Assembly (NCBI GenBank): GCA_023460175.1
Contig: JAEWRC010000129.1
Coordinates: 1 to 10,137, forward strand
Direction of reading: 5' to 3'
DNA from: Actinomycetes bacterium
GTDB taxonomy: Bacteria > Actinomycetota > Actinomycetes > Mycobacteriales > Mycobacteriaceae
Length of the DNA: 10,137 nucleotides
Of this stretch, positions 1 to 5,397 are shown one piece after another. Each line of letters begins with the position of its first letter. The first letter of the stretch is position 1. The translations under genes were made by a program, and so were the position numbers. The notes beneath the pieces were generated by a model that saw only the letters and a program-made list of their open reading frames with translations, ran no database searches and was not told the DNA's origin.

Positions 1-106
1 CAATAGCGCATTCGCAACGCTCATCACCCGGTTGGGCAGGAAAGAGTGCCGCCGATCTGCTTGGATTGGTGACGGCTACTCAACCCACCCCCGAAGGAGT
101 CCGACC
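1..106. other. Non-coding leader upstream of the hemophore gene
   Basis: I see no convincing gene here. An in-frame ATG at 32 would lengthen the hemophore by 25 residues, but it would put a non-signal-like stretch ahead of an obvious signal peptide and it has no ribosome binding site. I therefore treat 1-106 as intergenic or 5' untranslated sequence. No clear -35/-10 pair with mycobacterial spacing was found; a TACTCA hexamer at 77-82 is only a weak -10 candidate. The window starts mid-locus, so positions 1-30 could be the tail of an upstream feature. Confidence 0.5.
93..99 (+). promoter_or_regulatory. Strong ribosome binding site that fixes the hemophore start
   Basis: GAAGGAG lies 7 nt upstream of the ATG at 107. 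It is a near-ideal Shine-Dalgarno sequence and decides the start in favour of 107 over the in-frame ATG at 32. An adjacent second ATG at 110 lies 10 nt from it and cannot be excluded. Confidence 0.8.
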
Positions 107-466
107 ATGATGCTTGCTGCCCGTCGCGTAGTTCTCGGTGCCCTGGGTGCCGGAGCGATGACCGGTGCGATGCTCTTCGGCGCCTCCTCGGCCGTCGCCG
201 CCCCGCCGAACTGCACGGCCGCCGACCTGGCCGGCGTCGCCGCCGGGGTGTCTGCCTCCACCTCGGCGTACCTGTTCACCCACCCCGAGGTCAACGACTT
301 CTTCACCAGCCTCGAGGGGCAGGACCGCGAGACCATCAAATCCGAGGTGCAGGACTACATGGAGGCCAACCCGCAGGTGAAGGCCGAGCTCACCGGCATC
401 CGCCAGCCGCTGACGGACCTCAAGAACCGCTGCGGCCACGACCTCGACCCGGCTGCGGCCAACTAG
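107..466 (+). CDS. Secreted hemophore-like haem-binding protein (Rv0203 family)
   Basis: 119 residues. Residues 1-31 form a Sec signal peptide: Arg at 6-7, a hydrophobic Gly/Ala core, and an Ala-Val-Ala cleavage site at about 29-31. The mature helical domain matches my memory of M. tuberculosis Rv0203 and other mycobacterial haemophore (MHB) family proteins. Shared features are Cys36 and Cys109, likely a disulphide, the YLFTHPE segment (Tyr55, His59), the EANP motif (86-89) and QPLTDL (100-105). In Rv0203 haem is reported to be bound by Tyr59, His63 and His89. The first two align with Tyr55 and His59 here, but the third position holds Tyr84. The family role is extracytoplasmic haem binding, possibly delivering haem to MmpL3/MmpL11. 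The response regulator begins 2 nt after the stop, so the genes are probably co-transcribed. Family assignment is confident; haem binding by this protein is inferred. Confidence 0.88.
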   Translation: MMLAARRVVLGALGAGAMTGAMLFGASSAVAAPPNCTAADLAGVAAGVSASTSAYLFTHPEVNDFFTSLEGQDRETIKSEVQDYMEANPQVKAELTGIRQPLTDLKNRCGHDLDPAAAN

Positions 467-468
467 CA

Positions 469-1188
469 GTGCCCGCGGGGTCCGGTGATCCCGCGCGGGA
501 GGCGGGCCGCACGGTGCTGATGGTCGACGACGACCCGGACGTGCGCACGTCGGTCTCGCGCGGGCTGCGGCATTCCGGGTTCGACGTGCGGGTCGCCGCC
601 AACGGCAAGGAAGCCCTGCGGCTGCTGTCCACCGAGACCCACGACGCGTTGGTGCTCGACGTCCAGATGCCCGAACTGGACGGGGTTGCGGTGGTGACCG
701 CGCTGCGGGCGCTGGGCAACGACATCCCGATCTGCGTGCTGTCGGCGCGCGACACCGTCAACGACCGCATCGCCGGGCTGGAAGCCGGCGCCGACGACTA
801 CCTGACCAAGCCGTTCGACCTCGGCGAGTTGGTGGCGCGCCTGCACGCGCTGCTGCGCCGCGCCAGCCTCGGCCAGGAGCAGACCGACGCGATGGTGGTG
901 GGGCCGTTGACCATCGACGCCGCGCGGCGGCTGGTGTTCGTCGCCGGGGAGCGAGCCGACCTGACCAAGCGGGAGTTCGACCTGCTGGCCGTGCTGGCCG
1001 AGAACGCCGGGGTGGTGCTGTCCCGCCAGCAGCTGCTCGAGCTGGTGTGGGGCTATGACTTCGACGTCGACACCAACGTGGCCGACGTGTTCATCAGCTA
1101 TCTGCGCCGCAAACTCGAACGCGACGGGGTGCCGCGGGTCATCCACACCGTCCGCGGGATCGGATACGTGCTCCGGGCCGAGCCCTGA
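469..1188 (+). CDS. PrrA-type OmpR-family response regulator
   Basis: 239 residues. The receiver domain (about 15-130) has the acidic pair Asp20/Asp21, phospho-acceptor Asp64 in LVLDVQMP, Ser92 and Lys114 in the TKPF motif. A winged-helix DNA-binding domain (about 143-236) follows, with a recognition helix at about 203-217 (NVADVFISYLRRKLE). The sequence closely resembles M. tuberculosis PrrA as I remember it, including DLTKREFDLLAVLAE (164-178) and LELVWGYDF (190-198). The GTG start at 469 is 2 nt after the hemophore stop and has no Shine-Dalgarno, which implies translational coupling. A GTG at 514 preceded by GGGAGG (497-502) is possible but would clip the first beta strand. The stop shares one base with the kinase ATG. 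It should receive phosphate from that kinase and act as a transcription factor; the regulon is unknown. I leave out a symbol because this is probably a PrrA paralogue rather than PrrA itself. Confidence 0.95.
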   Translation: MPAGSGDPAREAGRTVLMVDDDPDVRTSVSRGLRHSGFDVRVAANGKEALRLLSTETHDALVLDVQMPELDGVAVVTALRALGNDIPICVLSARDTVNDRIAGLEAGADDYLTKPFDLGELVARLHALLRRASLGQEQTDAMVVGPLTIDAARRLVFVAGERADLTKREFDLLAVLAENAGVVLSRQQLLELVWGYDFDVDTNVADVFISYLRRKLERDGVPRVIHTVRGIGYVLRAEP

Positions 1189-2516
1189 TGCGCGCGGTGT
1201 TCGCCCGCTGGTGGCCGCGGTTGCGGGCCTCGCTGCGGGTGCGGGTCGCCATCGCCGCGGCGATCGCCGCGGCCGCCGTGGTGGCCGCGCTGATGGTGTT
1301 GACCTCGATCGCGTTGGCGGGCAACGACGCCGAGCAGCTGGACCGCCGCCTCGACGCGATCGTCGACGCCAGCACCGAGGCCGGCTCCCCCGGCAACGCG
1401 GTGCTGTCCACGGGCCGGTCGTTGAGCACCGGCGAGGTGATCTTCCAGCGCGGACTGCAGCTGCCCAAGTTGCCGCCCGGCACCGAGACGGTGACGGTCA
1501 ACGGCGTCGACTACCGGGTCCGCACCGTGCCGCTGGAGGGCCAGGGCGTCATGATGTCGGTCGGCATCCGCGCCGACAGCATCCTGCTCAGCCGGGCCCG
1601 GGTGCCGCTGTACATCGGCATCGGCGTGCTGGCCCTGCTCATCGCGCTGAGTCTGGGCTGGCTACTGGGCGGCGCGGCGACCCGCCCGCTGCGCAAGCTG
1701 ACCGAGCAGACCCGCCGGCTGGGCCAGGGTGGCTCCGACCGGATCGACCCGGTGCGCGGGGTCAAGGAGGCCGAGGACCTGTCCGAGGCCATGATCGACA
1801 CGCTGCGGCGGCTGGCCGCGGCGCAGGAGGCCACCACCCGCTCGCTGCAGGCGGCCCAGGACTTCGCGGCCAACGCCGCCCACGAGTTGCGCACCCCGCT
1901 GACCGCCATGCGCGCCGACCTGGACACCCTGCGCATCCACGACCTGCCCGCCGAGGAACGCGCCGAGGTGGTCGCCGACCTCTCGCGGGCGCAACGGCGC
2001 ATCGAGGCCACCATCACCGCCCTGGGCCAGTTGGCGTCCGGGGAGCTGGCCCAGGACGAGGACCGCGAACTCGTCGACCTCGAGGAGCTGCTGGACCGGG
2101 TGGTCCGCGAGAACGCTCGCCCCGACGGGCCCGAGATCGAGGTGCACTGCGAATTCGCCACGCCCGCAGAGGGAGTCATCCTGGCCTGGCCGGGCGGCCT
2201 GCGGCTGGCGGTCGACAACCTGGTGCGCAATTCGGTGCTGCACGGGCGGGCCACCCGCGTCGTGCTGACCGCGCGGCGCGAGGGCAACCGGATGGAGATC
2301 ATCGTCGACGACAACGGCCGCGGGCTGCCCGAGGAGGAGCACGACACGGTGCTGGGCCGGTTCGTGCGCGGCAGCACCGCGGCCACGGGTGGCTCCGGGC
2401 TGGGGCTGGCGCTGGTGGCGCAGCAGGCCGAATTGCACGGCGGTCGGGTGGAATTGGCCGACGGTCCGCTGGGCGGGCTGCGGGTGATCCTGACGCTGGC
2501 TAGCGAACGGCCGTAG
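1188..2516 (+). CDS. PrrB-type sensor histidine kinase
   Basis: 442 residues. The order is: TM1 about 18-44; an extracytoplasmic sensor region of about 95 residues; TM2 about 140-162; HAMP linker about 163-215; HisKA with phospho-acceptor His232 in AHELRTPL; then an ATPase domain. The N box is at 343-349 (DNLVRNS), G1 at 374-380 (DDNGRGL), Phe392 in the F region, and G2 at 401-406 (GGSGLG). All catalytic boxes are intact, so it should autophosphorylate and pass phosphate to the regulator encoded just upstream. The ATG overlaps the regulator TGA by one base (TGATG). Overall it resembles M. tuberculosis PrrB, notably in the LDRRLD segment after TM1, LTEQTRRL in the HAMP region and ALVAQQAELHGG near the C terminus. 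The periplasmic region gives no recognisable ligand domain, so the signal is unknown; haem or envelope state is only a guess from the hemophore neighbour. Confidence 0.95.
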   Translation: MRAVFARWWPRLRASLRVRVAIAAAIAAAAVVAALMVLTSIALAGNDAEQLDRRLDAIVDASTEAGSPGNAVLSTGRSLSTGEVIFQRGLQLPKLPPGTETVTVNGVDYRVRTVPLEGQGVMMSVGIRADSILLSRARVPLYIGIGVLALLIALSLGWLLGGAATRPLRKLTEQTRRLGQGGSDRIDPVRGVKEAEDLSEAMIDTLRRLAAAQEATTRSLQAAQDFAANAAHELRTPLTAMRADLDTLRIHDLPAEERAEVVADLSRAQRRIEATITALGQLASGELAQDEDRELVDLEELLDRVVRENARPDGPEIEVHCEFATPAEGVILAWPGGLRLAVDNLVRNSVLHGRATRVVLTARREGNRMEIIVDDNGRGLPEEEHDTVLGRFVRGSTAATGGSGLGLALVAQQAELHGGRVELADGPLGGLRVILTLASERP

Positions 2517-2880
2517 GCCCGAGTCGCGCGGCGCCGGCCCGCCACCCGAGCAGCAGCACCGCCGTCACCGCGGAGGTGACCGCGACGAACGGCGCCGCGA
2601 CGGTGGCGGAACTGACCTTGCGCAACACCATTCCGACGAGCACCGTCGACAGCCACACCACCAGGCCGGTCGGCCGCAGTGCGCCGGGCGCACGCCAGCC
2701 GCGCGACAGCAACCAGCCCACGGCGGTGCCGCTGAGGAACGGCCAGGCGGTCTTGCTGAGGCCGGCGACGTTCACGCCCTCGTCGTGGCTGCGTCGGCCC
2801 AGCGCGCAGAACGCCAGGATGGCTGCGGTGTCGGCGGCCGCCGCGGCGGCCACTTGGCGGGGGTTCAGGTTCTCGGTCAC
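2500..2880 (-). CDS. DUF3054 family small integral membrane protein
   Basis: 126 residues with four predicted transmembrane helices, at about 10-28, 44-60, 70-87 and 93-113. They are joined by short loops, including the Arg-rich GRRSHDEGVN loop (28-37). The DEG near the end of the first loop and the WPFLSGTAVGW segment (46-56) in helix 2 fit the DUF3054 family of actinobacteria and haloarchaea, whose function is unknown. The GTG start at 2880 overlaps the TGA of the upstream M23 gene (GTGA, 4 nt), so the two genes should be translated together. The 3' end overlaps the kinase stop on the other strand by 17 bp. The family call rests on remembered motifs and topology, not a profile search. Confidence 0.8.
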   Translation of the reverse strand: MTENLNPRQVAAAAAADTAAILAFCALGRRSHDEGVNVAGLSKTAWPFLSGTAVGWLLSRGWRAPGALRPTGLVVWLSTVLVGMVLRKVSSATVAAPFVAVTSAVTAVLLLGWRAGAARLGPTAVR

Positions 2881-4106
2881 TGTGCGACAGCGTAATTCAT
2901 GATGTCGAGCACCAGGGGAGTGACCTCGGTTTCGTCGCGGACGGCGAAACCGGGCTGCAGCGGCGCCGGCTGGCCGGTGAACAGCCGGTCCAGCCCGTTG
3001 AGGGACGCGACCCGCTGATCGAGCCGGAACGAATCGAAGACGAACGGTAACCCGTTGGACGCCAACGGGTGTGGTCCGTCCATCACGTGGAAGTGCAGAT
3101 GCGGCGCATCGGAGTTGCCGGAGTTGCCCATCTCGGCGATCTGCTGGCCGGCGGTCAACTCGTCGCCCTCCTTGACGGTGATGCTGCCGGGTTGGAGGTG
3201 GGCGTAGAAGGCGTACTTGCCGTCGCCGAGGTCCTGCACCACGTGGTTGCCGCCGTACTGCTCGAGCGGCAGTCCGACGGGGGTCTTCGAGGGCACCTGC
3301 TCGGGCAGGTTGTCGACCACGGTGATGACCTTGCCGCCGCCGACGGCGTGGATGGGGGCGCCGAAGTAGGCGTAGCTGTCCAGCTTGGTCGGGTCCCCGG
3401 TGAACAGTCGGTGGTCGTCGGTGAGTTGGACGTAGTCGATGGCGAAGCGCTCCGACATCCACAGCTGACCGTTCATCGGGTTGACGGCCATCCGGTGCGC
3501 GGTCATGTCGCAGCAACTGTTGGCGCTCAACCAGTTCGAGCCGTCCAGCGGCGGGGCAATCGAGACGGGCTTGGCGTCGGACACCGTCACCGGGGCGACG
3601 TCCTGGGTCAACCGCGGCGGCACCACACCGGGGAAGGGCTTGCTGACATTGAGGTCCACCGAGTGCGTGATATCGGTGGGCGGGGTGGCGCCGCCGTCGA
3701 TGACAACGTCGAGCCAGACGATCGCGCTCTGGCCCGGCGCCAGCACGTTGGTCGGCACGGCGTTGTTGCCCAGGACGCGGGTCCAGTACTTGAGGTTGTC
3801 GCCGGCCAGCGTCAGCAGGTTGCGGTCCCCGGCGCGGGCGGTCAGCGAGTTCAGCGTGGCGTTGCCCGACAACGTGTTGGTCAGCAGCAGTTCGTAGACC
3901 AGGTGGGTGCGACCGTCGGTGGCGGCCACCGGGATCGGCTCGGCGACCGCCGACCCGACCAGCGGCGTGGCCACGGCCTCGGGGACGGTGGGCATGGCGG
4001 CCTCGGGCTCGGGGGCGGGATTCGACCCGCCGCAGGCGGCAACGGTGGCCGCGGTCAGCAGCGCGGCGGACAACGGGAGCAGGCGGGACAGCGCACGGGG
4101 TGCCAT
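2877..4106 (-). CDS. Lipoprotein with a LytM/M23-type peptidase domain lacking one canonical zinc ligand
   Basis: 409 residues from the ATG at 4106. An in-frame TTG at 4118 would add four residues, with no better ribosome site. Residues 1-24 are a lipoprotein signal peptide ending in Val-Ala-Ala-Cys25. A Pro/Ala-rich linker (about 29-60) follows, then a beta-rich region of unknown fold (about 65-185). The M23-like domain spans about 210-345: GAPIHAVGGGKV (249-260), YAHL with His303, the GNSGNS turn (327-332) and HLHFHV (337-341, the HxH motif with His337/His339). In classic M23 enzymes the first motif is HxxxD; here the equivalent segment reads RFAID, with Arg220 in place of His and Asp224 kept. 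It may be a divergent hydrolase or a catalytically dead binding or activator protein on the outer face of the membrane. A CysCys pair sits at 198-199. It occupies the position of Rv0204c, as I recall that map, but I cannot confirm homology. Confidence 0.85.
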   Translation of the reverse strand: MAPRALSRLLPLSAALLTAATVAACGGSNPAPEPEAAMPTVPEAVATPLVGSAVAEPIPVAATDGRTHLVYELLLTNTLSGNATLNSLTARAGDRNLLTLAGDNLKYWTRVLGNNAVPTNVLAPGQSAIVWLDVVIDGGATPPTDITHSVDLNVSKPFPGVVPPRLTQDVAPVTVSDAKPVSIAPPLDGSNWLSANSCCDMTAHRMAVNPMNGQLWMSERFAIDYVQLTDDHRLFTGDPTKLDSYAYFGAPIHAVGGGKVITVVDNLPEQVPSKTPVGLPLEQYGGNHVVQDLGDGKYAFYAHLQPGSITVKEGDELTAGQQIAEMGNSGNSDAPHLHFHVMDGPHPLASNGLPFVFDSFRLDQRVASLNGLDRLFTGQPAPLQPGFAVRDETEVTPLVLDIMNYAVAQ

Positions 4107-4194
4107 TCGCCGATCCAATCACGGTCGGCGAGTTTGCGGGGCGGGTTGTGCGCGGTGCCCCTCGAATGCCGCGACGGGAGATTACTCTGGCGCC
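4107..4194. promoter_or_regulatory. Divergent promoter spacer between the M23 lipoprotein and AI-2E genes
   Basis: This 88-bp spacer must serve both outward genes. On the + strand TACTCT (4183-4188) fits the mycobacterial -10 consensus TAnnnT and ends 6 nt before the ATG at 4195. That spacing is expected of a leaderless transcript starting at the ATG. On the minus strand TAATCT (4184 down to 4179) also fits TAnnnT and overlaps the first element by two bases; it would give the M23 gene a leader of about 70 nt. No good -35 elements are visible. GGGAG at 4176-4180 is 14 nt from the AI-2E ATG, too far for a good ribosome site. Motif reading only. Confidence 0.4.
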
Positions 4195-5391
4195 ATGCCG
4201 ATCCGGTCCGATGCCGCCGACGAGGCCGTGAGTCCGCTGGTGCGGAAGACGGCCGCGTGGGCGTGGCGCCTGCTGGTGATCGTCGCGGCCGTGGTTGCTG
4301 CGGTGTGGGTGCTGATGAAGGTCGACCTGATCGTGGTGCCGGTGCTGATCGCCGTCATCGTGACCGCGCTGCTGCTGCCCGCGGTGGACTGGCTGGACAA
4401 GCGCGGCTTCCACCGCGGCGGCGCGGTGGCCGTGGTGCTGCTCAGCGGTCTGGCGCTCATCGGCGGGATCATGGCCTTCGTCATCACCCAATTCATCGAG
4501 GGCCTACCCGATCTGGTCGAACAGGTCACCCGCAGCATCGACACGTTCACCGACTGGCTCATCGAGGGCCCCATCCACCTGAGCCGCGACCAGATCGACC
4601 ACGCCGGCGACACCGCCATCGAGGCGCTGCGCAACAACCAGTCTCGCGTCACCAGCGGGGCGCTGTCGACGGCGGCCACCCTGACCGAGATCGTCACCGG
4701 CGCGTTGCTGGTGATGTTCTCGCTGATCTTCTTCCTGCACGGCGGCCGCAACATCTTCGCGTTCGTCACCAAGGTGTTCCCCGTCGAGTACCGCGAGCGG
4801 GTCCGCGAGGCCGGCCGGGCCGGATTCCACTCGCTGATCGGCTATGTCCGCGCGACGTTTCTGGTGGCGCTCGTCGACGCCATCGGGATCGGGGCCGGCC
4901 TGGCGATCATGGGCATCCCGCTGGCGCTACCGTTGGCGTCGCTGGTGTTCCTGGGCGCCTTCGTGCCGCTGATCGGCGCCGTGGTGACCGGCTTCCTGGC
5001 GGTCGTGGTGGCGTTGCTGTCCAAGGGGTTCGTCTACGCGCTGATCACGCTGGGCCTGATCCTGGCCGTCCAGCAGTTGGAATCGCATGTGCTGCAACCG
5101 TTGGTGATGGGCCGGGCCGTGTCGATCCACCCGCTGGCCGTGGTGCTCGGCATCGCCGCGGGCGGCGTGCTGGCCGGCATCATCGGGGCGCTGCTGGCCG
5201 TGCCGATCATCGCGTTCCTCAACAGCGCGGTGCGGGTGCTGCTGGCCGAGGACCCCGAGGCCGAAACCAAGCGCCAGGCCCTGGCCCTGGAACACCAACC
5301 GGGGCCGGTGATCACGGCCGAACCCGATGACGTTCCGGGCTCCGACGACGCTCCAACCGGGGATCCGGAACCCCCACCTGCGGCGGACTGA
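4195..5391 (+). CDS. AI-2E/UPF0118 family membrane transporter (Rv0205-like)
   Basis: 398 residues, starting at the ATG at 4195. Two N-terminal helices (about 22-41 and 44-64) and a third (about 75-100) are followed by a soluble segment (about 101-160). Further helices lie at about 162-182 and 215-350, an arrangement typical of the family. Signature stretches include FLGAFVPLIGAVVTG (252-266), LESHVLQPLVMGR (295-307), HPLAVVLGIAAGG (312-324) and GIIGALLAVPI (328-338). The last about 45 residues are an acidic, Pro-rich cytoplasmic tail. The family name comes from E. coli TqsA, an AI-2 exporter; other members are Na+/H+ or Na+/Li+ antiporters, so the substrate here is unknown. In M. tuberculosis the equivalent gene also lies beside mmpL3. 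It is convergent with mmpL3, with 5 bp between the two stops. Family call is firm, function is not. Confidence 0.94.
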   Translation: MPIRSDAADEAVSPLVRKTAAWAWRLLVIVAAVVAAVWVLMKVDLIVVPVLIAVIVTALLLPAVDWLDKRGFHRGGAVAVVLLSGLALIGGIMAFVITQFIEGLPDLVEQVTRSIDTFTDWLIEGPIHLSRDQIDHAGDTAIEALRNNQSRVTSGALSTAATLTEIVTGALLVMFSLIFFLHGGRNIFAFVTKVFPVEYRERVREAGRAGFHSLIGYVRATFLVALVDAIGIGAGLAIMGIPLALPLASLVFLGAFVPLIGAVVTGFLAVVVALLSKGFVYALITLGLILAVQQLESHVLQPLVMGRAVSIHPLAVVLGIAAGGVLAGIIGALLAVPIIAFLNSAVRVLLAEDPEAETKRQALALEHQPGPVITAEPDDVPGSDDAPTGDPEPPPAAD

Positions 5392-5397
5392 ACCGCC
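5382..5397. terminator. Small GC hairpin spanning the convergent stops of the AI-2E gene and mmpL3
   Basis: GGCGG (5382-5386) and CCGCC (5393-5397) are perfect complements around a 6-nt loop that contains the AI-2E stop. The hairpin also reaches the first base of the mmpL3 stop. There is no U tract on either strand, so it is at best a weak bidirectional terminator; a stem this short arises often by chance in GC-rich DNA. Confidence 0.2.

Noticed and set aside
32..106. N-terminal extension of the hemophore from the ATG at 32
   Set aside because: It would bury the signal peptide behind 25 charged residues, and the strong GAAGGAG at 93-99 points to 107.
2507..2514. ACGGCCGT palindrome at the kinase 3' end as a regulatory site
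   Set aside because: It lies inside overlapping coding sequence and is a common GC-rich chance palindrome.
2500..4491. A 663-codon minus-strand frame that would fuse a long N-terminal stretch to the DUF3054 protein
   Set aside because: Only the last 126 codons look like protein. The upstream part is the out-of-frame shadow of the M23 gene, and the GTGA overlap at 2877-2880 gives a natural start.
3069..5330. A 753-codon open frame on the + strand crossing the M23 gene, the divergent spacer and the AI-2E gene
   Set aside because: It spans two well-supported genes on opposite strands in other frames, and its translation is Arg/Gly/Val/His-rich without motifs. It is a GC-content artefact.
4195..5391. 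Calling the AI-2E family protein an autoinducer-2 exporter
   Set aside because: The family name does not establish substrate. Characterised members include Na+/H+ antiporters, and nothing in the window points to AI-2 metabolism.
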